The notes below the pieces were generated by a model that saw only the letters and a list, made by a program, of their open reading frames with translations, searched no databases and was not told where the DNA came from. The position numbers and the translations under genes were made by a program. This document shows, piece by piece, positions 53,393-62,424 of a DNA stretch of 64,000 nucleotides. Origin of the DNA: Bifidobacterium mizhiense (GTDB lineage Bacteria > Actinomycetota > Actinomycetes > Actinomycetales > Bifidobacteriaceae); NCBI RefSeq assembly GCF_020884755.1, contig NZ_BPWE01000001.1, positions 62,001 to 126,000 of the forward strand, written 5' to 3'. How positions within the stretch are numbered: position 1 is the first letter of the stretch; each line of letters opens with the position of its first letter.

Positions 53393-55156
53393 GTGAATAC
53401 TGTCGCACTGCCAGGAATGCTCCGTTCTCCACTGAACGACGACCGCAGCCAGGCATCGCGCTCCACCCGCATATGGACGGGCCTGGCCGTAGCCATAGGC
53501 GCCCTAGTTCTGCTGGGGGCCCTGGCCTATCTGCTGCCGGCCCTGGGCGCACCCATCGGCCCGGCGGGCGTACCCTCGCACGTCTCCACCGACCCGTCCA
53601 ACCTGCCCTACTACGCGCTGCGCTCTCTCTTCCGCATGTTCGCAGCCCTGATCATCTCCCTGGTCTTCGCCTTCCTCTACGGACTGGCCGCCGCGCGCTC
53701 CCGCCGCCTGGGCGCCGTGCTCATCCCCCTGCTGGACATCCTGCAGTCGGTGCCCGTCCTGGGCTTCCTGTCGGCCACCATCTCCATCTGGCTGGTCCTC
53801 TTCCCCGGGTCCATCATGGGCGTGGAGGCGGCCTCCATCTTCGCCATCTTCACCAGCCAGGCCTGGAACATGGCCTTCTCCTTCTATAACTCCCTGACCA
53901 GCGAGCCCGCCGACCTGGACGAGGCGGTGAGACTGATGCGCCTGACCCGCTGGCAGCGCTTCTGGAAACTGGACGTGCCCAACTCCATGATCCCCCTGCT
54001 CTGGAACTGCATGATGAGCATGGGCGGCGGCTGGTTCTTCCTGACCGCCTCCGAGATGATCTCGGTCAACAACAGGACCCTGGCCCTGCCCGGCATCGGT
54101 TCCTTCGTGGAGGAGGCCACCGCCGAGCAGGACCTGGGCAAGGTGGGGCTGGCCATCCTGACCATGATCGTGGTGGTCCTATTGATTGACTTCCTGCTCT
54201 GGAAGCCGTTGACCGCCTGGGCCGAGAAATTCCGCTACACCAGCAGCCAGTCCACCGAGCCCCGGCGCAGCCTGGTGCTGACGATCATCCGCCTGTCCGG
54301 AGTTAAGGACCTGCTGGGCCTGGTGGGCCATCCCCTGGCCGACCTGCTGGACCGGATCACCCGCCCCCTGGGCCGCACCGGATCGCGCTGGAGCCGTGGA
54401 GGCGGACGCCGGCGGGCAAGTGACCTGATCTGGTGGGTCTTCCTGGCGCTGATAGGCCTGTGGGGACTCTGGCAGCTGGACCGTCTGGTCATCCGCCCGC
54501 TGGGTCTGGGCGAGGTCGGGCACGTCTTCCAGCTGGGTCTGCTGACCTTCCTGCGAGTGCTGATCCTGATGGTGGTCTGCACCATCGTCTGGGTCCCGAT
54601 AGGCGCCCTGATCGGCATGAATCCGCGCATCTCCCGCTACCTGCAGCCCCTAGTGCAGATCCTGGCCTCCTTCCCGGCCAACTTCATCTTCCCCTTCGTC
54701 ACCATGGTCTTCATCATCTGGCGGATCGACATCAACTGGGGCAGCATCCTGCTCATGGCCCTGGGCACCCAGTGGTACATCCTCTTCAACGTCATCGCCG
54801 GGGCCTCGGCCATCCCCGACGACCTGCTGGAGATGTCGCGCAGCCTGGGGCAGAACCGCTGGCAGCGATGGAAGACCCTGATCCTGCCGGCCCTGTTCGG
54901 CTCCTGGTGTACCGGCGGCATCACAGCGGCCGGCGGGGCCTGGAACGCCTCCATCGTCTCCGAGGTGGTCTCCTACGGCAAAACCGAACTGACGGCCAAG
55001 GGCCTGGGCGCCTACATCGCCCAGGTGACCGCCACCGGCGACACCCCACGCATCATCCTGGGGGTTGCCGTCATGAGCATCTTCGTGGTCCTGGCCGACC
55101 GGTTCTTCTGGTCTCCCCTGCAATCACTGGCACAACGGCGCTATTCCCTGACATGA
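53393..55156 (+). CDS. ABC transporter permease with duplicated permease domain
   Basis: A 587-residue fusion of two BPD_transp_1 permease units (about residues 25-290 and 320-585), each with about six helices and an EAA loop (ADLDEAVRLMRLTRWQRFWKL and LEMSRSLGQNRWQRWKTLIL). Such duplicated permeases are usually annotated as anion (nitrate/sulfonate/taurine) transporters. An M-box leader upstream argues for magnesium or another divalent cation instead. A GTG start follows AGGGAGG. The cognate ATPase starts 20 bases downstream. No substrate-binding protein is nearby. Confidence 0.88.
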   Translation: MNTVALPGMLRSPLNDDRSQASRSTRIWTGLAVAIGALVLLGALAYLLPALGAPIGPAGVPSHVSTDPSNLPYYALRSLFRMFAALIISLVFAFLYGLAAARSRRLGAVLIPLLDILQSVPVLGFLSATISIWLVLFPGSIMGVEAASIFAIFTSQAWNMAFSFYNSLTSEPADLDEAVRLMRLTRWQRFWKLDVPNSMIPLLWNCMMSMGGGWFFLTASEMISVNNRTLALPGIGSFVEEATAEQDLGKVGLAILTMIVVVLLIDFLLWKPLTAWAEKFRYTSSQSTEPRRSLVLTIIRLSGVKDLLGLVGHPLADLLDRITRPLGRTGSRWSRGGGRRRASDLIWWVFLALIGLWGLWQLDRLVIRPLGLGEVGHVFQLGLLTFLRVLILMVVCTIVWVPIGALIGMNPRISRYLQPLVQILASFPANFIFPFVTMVFIIWRIDINWGSILLMALGTQWYILFNVIAGASAIPDDLLEMSRSLGQNRWQRWKTLILPALFGSWCTGGITAAGGAWNASIVSEVVSYGKTELTAKGLGAYIAQVTATGDTPRIILGVAVMSIFVVLADRFFWSPLQSLAQRRYSLT

Positions 55157-55176
55157 GAAGTCTGAGAGGTTCGACA

Positions 55177-56529
55177 ATGACCAAGATCAATTCCAACGGG
55201 ATCATCACGGCCGAGCACGTGACCAAAACCTACCAGTCCGACAAGGGCGCGGAGCTGACCGTCCTGGACAACATCGACTTCACCCTGCACGAGGGCGAGG
55301 TGGTGGCCATCCTGGGCCGCTCAGGCGCCGGCAAGTCCACTCTGCTGCGCATCCTGGCCGGCCTGGTTCCGGCCAGCAAGGGCAGCGTCGAATACCGGGG
55401 CAAGCAGCTGGACGGGCCCAACCCCGGCGTGGCCCTGGTCTTCCAGAGCTTCGCCCTGATGCCCTGGCTGACCGTCAAGGACAACGTGGAACTGGGCCTG
55501 CAGGCCCGGGGCGTACCCAAGAAGGAGCGCGAGAAACTCTCCCTGGCCGCCATCGATGCCATCGGCCTGGACGGCTTCGAAAGCGCCTACCCCAAGGAAC
55601 TCTCCGGCGGCATGCGCCAGCGCGTGGGCATCGCCCGGGCCCTGGTCCTCAAGCCGGACGCCCTCTTCATGGATGAGCCCTTCTCCGCCCTGGACGTGCT
55701 GACTGCCGAGAATCTTCGCCAGGAGGTCCTCAAGGTCTGGTCCGAGGAGGCAGGCAGCGTCAAGTCGGTCCTGATCGTCACCCACAACATCGAGGAGGCC
55801 GTGGAAATGGCCGACCGGGTCCTGGTCCTGGACTCGCACCCGGGCCGGGTCATCGCCAACGTGCCCATCAACCTGGACAGGCCTCGGGACAAGCAGTCCG
55901 ACCTCTTCCAGTCCTGCGTGGACTACCTCTACTCCATCCTGACCGGCCAGCGTGACAGCGAGGACATCCGCCGCCGTCTGCAGACCAAGGTGCGCAACCG
56001 GCAGGCCGTGCGGGACTCGGTGCGGGACGAGGACACCGCCGAGCGCAACCTGCCCGATGCCACCCCCGGCGGCCTGGCCGGTCTGGCCGATGTCATGGTC
56101 AACCAGCCCAACGGCATGGATCTGGCCGACCTGGCCGCCAAGCTCTCCTTCGAGGTGGACGACCTCTTCCCCCTGATCGACGCCGGGCTCATGCTGGGCA
56201 TCTTCCAGGCGGACAACGGGCACGTCAGGCTGACCGACCAGGGCCGTGCCTGGCACGACGCCGACATTCTGGAGAGCAAGGAGATGTTCTCACGGATGCT
56301 GATGGATCATGTTCCGCTGATCCGCATCATCGACCGGGCCCTGAAGAACAGCGACGACAAGAGCCTGCATGGCTCCCTGATCCTGGACCTGCTGCGGGCC
56401 CACCACTCGGACAAGGAAGCCGTCCAGCAGTTCGACACGGCCATCACCTGGGGCCGCTACGGCGAGCTCTTCGACTACGATGCGGACGACGACCGGCTGA
56501 CCCTGGATCCGGAGAACCACACCGGGTGA
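55177..56529 (+). CDS. ABC ATPase with C-terminal AAA-associated domain
   Basis: A 450-residue ABC ATPase. Walker A GRSGAGKST lies near residue 49, the signature LSGGMRQR near residue 147 and Walker B DALFMDEP just after. The C-terminal 180 residues form the AAA-associated domain (PF09821 type), with a winged-helix-like part (MDLADLAAKLSFEVDDLFPL and GHVRLTDQGRAWHDAD). That domain could be a regulatory or nucleic-acid-binding module; its function is not established. It pairs with the duplicated permease upstream in one M-box-controlled operon. Confidence 0.88.
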   Translation: MTKINSNGIITAEHVTKTYQSDKGAELTVLDNIDFTLHEGEVVAILGRSGAGKSTLLRILAGLVPASKGSVEYRGKQLDGPNPGVALVFQSFALMPWLTVKDNVELGLQARGVPKKEREKLSLAAIDAIGLDGFESAYPKELSGGMRQRVGIARALVLKPDALFMDEPFSALDVLTAENLRQEVLKVWSEEAGSVKSVLIVTHNIEEAVEMADRVLVLDSHPGRVIANVPINLDRPRDKQSDLFQSCVDYLYSILTGQRDSEDIRRRLQTKVRNRQAVRDSVRDEDTAERNLPDATPGGLAGLADVMVNQPNGMDLADLAAKLSFEVDDLFPLIDAGLMLGIFQADNGHVRLTDQGRAWHDADILESKEMFSRMLMDHVPLIRIIDRALKNSDDKSLHGSLILDLLRAHHSDKEAVQQFDTAITWGRYGELFDYDADDDRLTLDPENHTG

Positions 56530-56580
56530 GCAGTCTCGCAGCTGCGACGGCTGTGGTCCTCTTGGGCTCCTAGAATGAGC

Positions 56581-56642
56581 CTCGGGCGATGGAACCCGCC
56601 CGGGGCTTGAGCCCCGAACCGCAAACTGCTGATAGTTCCTGC
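56581..56642 (+). promoter_or_regulatory. fluoride riboswitch (crcB motif)
   Basis: The conserved elements of the crcB motif occur in order: GGGCGATGG (56584-56592) with ACCCGCCC closing the first stem, a GGGGCTTGAGCCCC hairpin (56602-56615), then CTGATAGTTCCTGC (56629-56642), matching the consensus CTGATGGCTCCTAC. Its 3' end, CCTGCACC (56638-56645), also pairs perfectly with GGTGCAGG (56673-56680), a second hairpin that would compete with the aptamer. Fluoride exporters of the CrcB family follow, confirming the assignment. Confidence 0.88.
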
Positions 56643-56680
56643 ACCATGATTCGACGACCCGTCTGTGGGCCGGGTGCAGG
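56638..56680 (+). promoter_or_regulatory. expression-platform hairpin of the fluoride riboswitch
   Basis: CCTGCACC and GGTGCAGG, eight perfect pairs around a 27-base loop. Its 5' arm overlaps the last conserved bases of the aptamer, so aptamer and hairpin are mutually exclusive. Confidence 0.65.
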
Positions 56681-56736
56681 CGTATGCCATTCAGCCCGCC
56701 CCTGCGGACGCTGACCCGTCGGGAACCGAGCCTCCA

Positions 56737-57174
56737 ATGACCAAACCACCTACCGGACCTGATATGGCCACAGCCTTGGTGGTGATACTGGGCGGAACCC
56801 TGGGCACCGGTTGCCGGTACGCCCTGAGCCTGCTGCCGGGCCAGAGCAGCCCCCTGCATCCAGGAACGCTCCTGGCCAACCTGATCGCCTGCGCAGGTTA
56901 CGCCCTGCTGACCGCCTTCCTGGCCGGACTGCCCCAAAGCGCACATGAGCGCCGAAGGCAGCTGACCAACAAGGGTCTGGGTATGGGCCTGTGCGGAGGG
57001 CTGTCGACCATGTCCACCCTCTCGCTGGAACTGGTCCAAGGCTTGTCGAGCGGTCAAGTCCAGGCAACCCTTGCCTACTTGCTGGTCTCCTTCGCCGGAG
57101 GCCTCTTGGTCTCCTGGACTATGGCAGCGCTGGGAGCCCGTCTGGCCGCACACATCCAAGCAGGTGCGCGATGA
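56737..57174 (+). CDS. crcB1: fluoride exporter CrcB/Fluc, subunit 1
   Basis: A 145-residue Fluc-type fluoride channel with four membrane helices. GGTLGTGCRYALSLL, TLLANLIACAGYALL and the GLCGGLSTMSTLSLE stretch match the family. It is the first of two adjacent crcB genes; Gram-positive bacteria often make a heterodimeric channel from such pairs. The start at 56737 follows a weak ribosome site. It overlaps the second gene by ATGA. A fluoride riboswitch lies upstream. Confidence 0.9.
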   Translation: MTKPPTGPDMATALVVILGGTLGTGCRYALSLLPGQSSPLHPGTLLANLIACAGYALLTAFLAGLPQSAHERRRQLTNKGLGMGLCGGLSTMSTLSLELVQGLSSGQVQATLAYLLVSFAGGLLVSWTMAALGARLAAHIQAGAR

Positions 57175-57551
57175 CCATTACATTTACACTGCTGATCTGC
57201 CTGTGCGGCGGCCTGGGGGCTGGACTGCGCTACCTGCTGGACACCCTGGTCAAGGCCCGCTGGCAGGTGGACCTGCCCCTGTCGACCATGATCATCAACC
57301 TGTTGGCCGGATTGGCCGCAGGGCTGGTGGCCGCTCTGGCCGCCTTCCATGGACTGCCTAACTGGGGACGGCTACTGCTGGCCACAGGACTGCTGGGCGG
57401 CTTCTCTACTTTTTCGACAGCGGTCAACGAGGTGCTGGCCCTGGCCCGGCAGAGAAGGCATCTGGCAGCCCTCAGCTATCTAGCAGCTTCGATCCTCCTG
57501 CCGCCTCTGTTGACGGCCCTAGGTTTCATACTGGCCGGACCGGGCATGTAG
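57171..57551 (+). CDS. crcB2: fluoride exporter CrcB/Fluc, subunit 2
   Basis: A 126-residue Fluc protein with four helices. CGGLGAGLRYLLDTL, STMIINLLAGLAAGL and GLLGGFSTFSTAVNE carry the conserved arginine, asparagine and phenylalanine-box residues. It is translationally coupled to the first subunit, and the pair probably forms one channel that expels fluoride from the cytoplasm. Confidence 0.92.
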   Translation: MTITFTLLICLCGGLGAGLRYLLDTLVKARWQVDLPLSTMIINLLAGLAAGLVAALAAFHGLPNWGRLLLATGLLGGFSTFSTAVNEVLALARQRRHLAALSYLAASILLPPLLTALGFILAGPGM

Positions 57552-57583
57552 CAGATCCAGCCAGCAATCAAGGCGTTCCAGAA

Positions 57584-58591
57584 TCAGGCGCGAGCCGGTT
57601 CAGGACGGCCCTGGGCGGAGTCGGCGGCAATCCCCAGCCGGTCGTCATGCCGACGCCACCAGGCGGACAGGACCGAGCCGGAGATGTTGTGCCAGACGCT
57701 GAAGAAGGTGGAGGGGATGGCCACGATCGGGTCGGCGGCGAAGGCCTGCAGGGCCAGGGTCGCCCCCAGTCCGGAATCCTGCATGCCCACCTCGAAGGTG
57801 ATGGCCTTCTGCTGGGCGTAGCGGAATCCCTTGGGGTAGAGGCGGTACATGAGCCTGCTGAAGAGGAAGCCCAGCCCGTACCCGCACAGGTTGTGGAGCA
57901 TGACCACCGGCAGGACCAGGGCGGTGGCGGCGGTGAAGAGCTTGGCATGGTTAACGGAGACGACCACGCCGATGATGACCAGGATGGCGATCTGCGAGAC
58001 GGCCGGCAGGGCCACGGTCACCTTCTGCACCTTCTCCTTGAATATGGCGTGGACGGCCAGGCCCAGGGCGATGGGGATCAGCACCACTTCAAGGGCGGTC
58101 AGGAAGAGCTGCTTGGTGGGGATGGCCACATACTGGCTGGCCAGCAGGTTCATCAGCATGGGGATCATGAAGGGCGCGCACAAGGTGGAAAGCAGACCTA
58201 TGGACACATCCAGGGCCACGTCTCCTCGTGACAGGTAGGACATGACGTTGGAGGATGTCCCCGAGGGGCAGCAGCCCACCAGGATGACTCCCACGGCGAT
58301 CATGCCGTCCAGGCGGAAGATGCGGCAGAGCAGCACGGCCAGCAGGGGCATGATCAGGTAATGGGCTATGGTGCCGACGATGACCATGAGCGGCATCTTG
58401 AGGATTCGCTTGAAGTCGTCCAGGCTCAGGGTCAACCCCATGCCGAAGAGAATAATGCTCAGGAAGTAGTTGGTGTAGCTGCGGGCCCAAATGCTAATCT
58501 GCGGGACAAAGAAGTTGATGGCGGCCCACACTAGGACCACCAGGATGAACCACTTAGTCAACCAGTCACTGAACCGCTGCACCTTTTGCAT
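57584..58591 (-). CDS. bile acid:sodium symporter family (BASS) transporter
   Basis: A 335-residue membrane protein with about ten helices. ILFGMGLTLSLDDFKRIL, VGCCPSGTSSNVMSYLSRGD and GMQDSGLGATLAL are BASS-family signatures. The family moves organic acids (pyruvate, pantoate and bile acids in various members) with sodium; the substrate here is unknown. In gut bacteria bile acids are possible, but sequence alone does not show it. It stands alone on the minus strand, next to the AT-rich island. Confidence 0.88.
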   Translation of the reverse strand: MQKVQRFSDWLTKWFILVVLVWAAINFFVPQISIWARSYTNYFLSIILFGMGLTLSLDDFKRILKMPLMVIVGTIAHYLIMPLLAVLLCRIFRLDGMIAVGVILVGCCPSGTSSNVMSYLSRGDVALDVSIGLLSTLCAPFMIPMLMNLLASQYVAIPTKQLFLTALEVVLIPIALGLAVHAIFKEKVQKVTVALPAVSQIAILVIIGVVVSVNHAKLFTAATALVLPVVMLHNLCGYGLGFLFSRLMYRLYPKGFRYAQQKAITFEVGMQDSGLGATLALQAFAADPIVAIPSTFFSVWHNISGSVLSAWWRRHDDRLGIAADSAQGRPEPARA

Positions 58592-58939
58592 GATTCCTGA
58601 CCACTTCCTCTCGATAGTTCTCTCTGTGGTAGGGCAAAGTTAGAAAACCGAGGGCAGGCACGACGGCGGATGGTCACATTTTGGACGAGGCTATTTAGTC
58701 CTCCAGATGCCAATATGGTCGATACAGTTCGCAGACTTTTCAACATTGGAAATTCTCGTAGCAAAACTCGAAGCGAAGAAAATAATAAAAGTTGAGGTTC
58801 GATTCGCACATCAAGCACGAACACAGATAGAGAGATCAATGTCCAAACCAACATGGATCGGATCCGTAATACAAACACAAGAGGCTACTCAACATCAAAG
58901 CTTCAGTAAGCGCCTGTCTTTAGATTGTATCCTTATAGC
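58592..58939. other. 348-base gap opening the AT-rich island
   Basis: Composition changes here from GC-rich to AT-rich around 58690. The left 100 bases hold the upstream region of the BASS gene. I see no convincing gene, no tRNA and no integrase. A 78-codon open frame at 58707-58943 has no recognisable homology, no clear ribosome site, and overlaps the KAP gene start; I regard it as chance. Confidence 0.5.
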
Positions 58940-61273
58940 ATGAAAGAGGATTCAAGGCAGCCTTCTTCGTGGCTTTTCGACGAACCAATTACAGACAAGT
59001 CCGAGGATAAATATCAACGAGCAGAATATACACAAAATCTTGCAGACGCTCTTCTTCATAGCACTGACCCGCATGGACTCATTATTGGTATTCATGGCCC
59101 ATGGGGATCAGGCAAAACATCGTTAAAAAATTTGCTTATTAATGCACTCAAAGCATCTAAGGACACAGACGAATACCATATCATTGAATTCGAACCCTGG
59201 ATGTACTCTGGCAGTGGTCAGGTAGTTTCTCTTTTATTCAAACAAATATCACAAACACTGTCCAGCAAAACCAATTCTGTTTCTAGACTGGCTTTACGAT
59301 TAGCTACATTTTCCAATCGATGGAGTTCTCTGTTATCAGCTTTATGCAATCTAGTGTCGCAAAGCTCTTCTTATAGTATTAACCTAATTGCAACATTCTT
59401 TAACAATATTGGAGATTATCTCAATCCCTATAACGCAGATATGCAAGTGCTTGCTGAACAACGAAGAAAGCTCAAGAAAAAGCTTGACACAACTAAAACT
59501 AAAATTATTGTCTTTATCGATGATTTAGATCGTTTGACGGACAGCGAAATAGCCGAAATGCTCCGGGCTGTTAAGGCCGTGGGTGATCTTCCATATGTGA
59601 CGTATGTACTCTTATATGATCGTGAAGCTGTCACTAAGTCCTTAGACAAAAAATGTCACAACAAGGGTGATGAGTATCTGGAAAAGATCATCCAAGTCCC
59701 TATCGGCTTACCGGAGCCGTCCAAAGAAGTCATAGAAAGAATGCTCACATCAGAAATAGAAAGCATCATACAATTAGAAAAACGTGAGCCTATAGCCCAG
59801 CCAAGTACGGATTTAAGTACAATTTCATTCGTAGATATCAACCGAACTTGCATAGCTCCGTTTGTCAATAATTTACGAGACGCAATCCGCTTGACAAATG
59901 AATTCAAAATACGATATCAGGTTTTAAAAGACGATGTTGAACCAGGAGATTTACTAGGAATTACAAGCCTTGAGGTTTTTCGACCGAGTCTTTATAGATG
60001 GATCATCAAGCACAAGAACCTTCTATGCAGTCATAATGTTTCGTCAACACTTTCATCCCGCCTTTCCGGAGACCCTTATATTGAAACTCTTTCAGATATA
60101 CTTGAAGAGCTGCTAAAAGTCATGGATTCCAACAATGGAGAAACGGGCAGACAAGATAGCGCAGCTGTCAAAGCGCTATTCCCCTTTGCCAAAGTGTCAA
60201 CGTTGCGCCACAACGGTCAGAAATATGTTTCTGCAGCATCTCTCAACCCCTATGGAGCAGATCGCCATATATATAGACCTGAATATTTTGATGCATATTT
60301 CCGCTTATCTATTCAACAAGATAGTATTCATGAAAACGAATACAAGGAATTCCTGCTTTATGATCCGCTAAACTCTGCAGATATAGATAAGCACCACTGG
60401 GATATCTTCCAAAATACTCTATTTGCCAACAAGGCAGGTAAGTATCTCGGCAATAGCAATAATGATCGAGCTGCAAAAGTGATAGACTTTTGCCTCAAAC
60501 TCGAAGAAAAGTTCAGCAAGATAAATCAAGGATATATAACTCTAAATGTAACACTCAGTATCCTGAAAGCAGGTTGCAGTTATCCGAACTATGAGGCCCT
60601 ATTTGATACGCTGACTCAACAAATCTTGGATTCAGACTCTCCGCTATCCTTGGTATTGTGCGCTTATCTTTCGTATAAAATCCATGCTGAGCTTTCGCAA
60701 AAAACTCGCACTAAAAAATCTAACGATAAAGTTCAACATTTGTCATTAGAGCTGCCTGATTTTTCTTATATTCGAATTCCCACTCGATCTGACGATTGGA
60801 AAAATAATCTCAACATACTCAGCACCAAATTCAATGATCGACTACAAAAATGGGAGTTCAAATCCCACATAAAAACTTTTTCAGGCAAAGGCATGAGATT
60901 GTATGCAAATTGCATTCCAACTTTATTTAATAAAGACTATGACCAGCATGAAGCGTTTACTGTTTTCTCTCACATGGTAGATAAGGCACATTTCGTTATC
61001 TTCATACTTGATGCACTGACACAAAAAGTCGATGATAACTATGTCATGAATTTGCCGCTTATACAGCAATTCATCAATGCTGATGCATACAAAGCTGCCG
61101 TTGCAAAACTAATGAACAAAATTGCTAAACATGACGGCGACATTATTATCAATATCTATTCAGTTGCAGCTTATCAAGTCGTACTTCAAAACAATACTTC
61201 TACCAACTCAGTCTCTGCAAAGAAGGTACATACAGTCATCGAAGAATGGGAAAAGCAGCTTAGAACCCAGTAA
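58940..61273 (+). CDS. KAP-family P-loop NTPase, AT-rich
   Basis: A 777-residue NTPase. Walker A GPWGSGKT lies at residues 53-60, FEPWMYSG, a typical KAP motif, at 84-91, and Walker B IIVFIDDLDRL at 189-199. A hydrophobic stretch between them (about 128-158) may be the membrane insertion common in KAP proteins. The long C-terminal part has no recognised domain. Base use is clearly AT-rich, in contrast to all neighbours, with many ATA, AAA and TTT codons, so recent transfer is likely. KAP NTPases occur in phage-exclusion and defence systems (for example QatA); no partner gene is present, so a stand-alone role is inferred only. Confidence 0.85.
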   Translation: MKEDSRQPSSWLFDEPITDKSEDKYQRAEYTQNLADALLHSTDPHGLIIGIHGPWGSGKTSLKNLLINALKASKDTDEYHIIEFEPWMYSGSGQVVSLLFKQISQTLSSKTNSVSRLALRLATFSNRWSSLLSALCNLVSQSSSYSINLIATFFNNIGDYLNPYNADMQVLAEQRRKLKKKLDTTKTKIIVFIDDLDRLTDSEIAEMLRAVKAVGDLPYVTYVLLYDREAVTKSLDKKCHNKGDEYLEKIIQVPIGLPEPSKEVIERMLTSEIESIIQLEKREPIAQPSTDLSTISFVDINRTCIAPFVNNLRDAIRLTNEFKIRYQVLKDDVEPGDLLGITSLEVFRPSLYRWIIKHKNLLCSHNVSSTLSSRLSGDPYIETLSDILEELLKVMDSNNGETGRQDSAAVKALFPFAKVSTLRHNGQKYVSAASLNPYGADRHIYRPEYFDAYFRLSIQQDSIHENEYKEFLLYDPLNSADIDKHHWDIFQNTLFANKAGKYLGNSNNDRAAKVIDFCLKLEEKFSKINQGYITLNVTLSILKAGCSYPNYEALFDTLTQQILDSDSPLSLVLCAYLSYKIHAELSQKTRTKKSNDKVQHLSLELPDFSYIRIPTRSDDWKNNLNILSTKFNDRLQKWEFKSHIKTFSGKGMRLYANCIPTLFNKDYDQHEAFTVFSHMVDKAHFVIFILDALTQKVDDNYVMNLPLIQQFINADAYKAAVAKLMNKIAKHDGDIIINIYSVAAYQVVLQNNTSTNSVSAKKVHTVIEEWEKQLRTQ

Positions 61274-61581
61274 AGCATAGGCACACCAGCCACTGTTTAT
61301 ATGTAGAACTCACTTACCCAGCAAAATAGTTCCTATTTATTTGGACGACAACTCCACTACTTGTGTTAAGCATGTATACAGTAGCTTTTCAGTAACGAAA
61401 TGAGATATTCAAAATATTAATTGAACAACAATCAACAAGTGCAATAGTCTGTATATAACGAAGATGGACATTTACTCAAATTTGAGGAAATCAGTGAAAG
61501 CAGATCAGAAATTTTAGGATATATTTTTATCGAGTCCATATCAAGCTACTGCAACTAATTTGAACATCAAAATCATGTGTC
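61274..61581. other. 308-base AT-rich gap closing the island
   Basis: AT-rich sequence without a supported gene in either strand. GC content returns at the L,D-transpeptidase stop (about 61590). No inverted repeats of insertion-sequence length, no integrase remnant and no clear terminator hairpin were seen. Confidence 0.5.
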
Positions 61582-62370
61582 TCATTCAATAAGAACGGGC
61601 GTGCCGGCGGGTACGGACTGCATGATCCATCGAGCGTCGGGCACTGTCAGTCGGATGCAGCCGTGGGAGCCGGGGCGAATGCCCAGCATATCGGCCTCCT
61701 CCTTGATGTAGCCGCCCTTGGAATCAGTGGGGACCGAGTGGAAGAGAAAGACCCCGTGGTTCAAAAAACTGGTGTAGTAGCGGGCGCCCATCCCCTCGCC
61801 GGGATTGTAGAAGTGGTCGCCGCGCTCGGCCTGGATGCGGAAGCTGCCCCTGGGCGTGGAGTCATCCATGCCCGTCGAGGCGTACATGGTGTAGAGCAGT
61901 TCAGACCCGTCGCGCACATAGACCCGCTGGTCCTGAAGGCTGACCTCCAGGGAGAGGCCAGGGTGGGCTGCAGGATCCGGGTAATCGACCTGCTGGGAAG
62001 GCTTGAGCCAATCGACAGGATGAGCGGAAGTAGCAGCAGGGTCTGGCTTCTGCTGCTTTGTCTGATCCTTCGTGGCCGATGAGGAGGAGGCAGATTTACT
62101 GGGATGATGTGCCTTGGGAAATCGTCTGACCGAAACGGTGGATGTGCTCGAAGCACCCGCAGCTGTGGTTCGTTCCGCATGAGCCGCATCCACCGGCTGG
62201 AACAGATTGACGATCAGGACTGTCAGCAGCAGCGTCAGCAGAGCACTTGTCACTACCACAGGCGTGCGGCGGACAGGGTCCAGCAGCCAACGGAGCATGG
62301 CAAGCGCACGCCGCTTAAGGCGTTCGCCATCCAATCCCCAGACAGCCATGTCCTTCCCCTTCGTCGCCAT
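61582..62370 (-). CDS. L,D-transpeptidase (YkuD domain)
   Basis: A 262-residue envelope enzyme: a cytoplasmic N-terminus, one membrane anchor (about residues 38-57), a Ser/Lys/Pro-rich linker (about 65-120) and a YkuD catalytic domain. The active-site motif is GSHGCIRL with the nucleophilic cysteine near residue 237, preceded by the conserved histidine in LFHSVP. It makes 3-3 cross-links in peptidoglycan or attaches proteins. It has no LysM or Ig domains, unlike mycobacterial versions. Its stop codon marks the edge of the AT-rich island. Confidence 0.92.
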   Translation of the reverse strand: MATKGKDMAVWGLDGERLKRRALAMLRWLLDPVRRTPVVVTSALLTLLLTVLIVNLFQPVDAAHAERTTAAGASSTSTVSVRRFPKAHHPSKSASSSSATKDQTKQQKPDPAATSAHPVDWLKPSQQVDYPDPAAHPGLSLEVSLQDQRVYVRDGSELLYTMYASTGMDDSTPRGSFRIQAERGDHFYNPGEGMGARYYTSFLNHGVFLFHSVPTDSKGGYIKEEADMLGIRPGSHGCIRLTVPDARWIMQSVPAGTPVLIE

Positions 62371-62424
62371 TGAACGAACCTGTATGCACAGTTCATTGTA
62401 ATGGCAGACGAAACCGGGAGAGAC

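Noticed and set aside
58707-58943. 78-codon open frame before the KAP gene
   Set aside because: No recognisable homology or ribosome site, and it overlaps the KAP start.
58676-61348. 9-base repeat TTTGGACGA near both sides of the KAP island
   Set aside because: Too short to be an attachment site, positions do not match the composition edges exactly, and no integrase is present.
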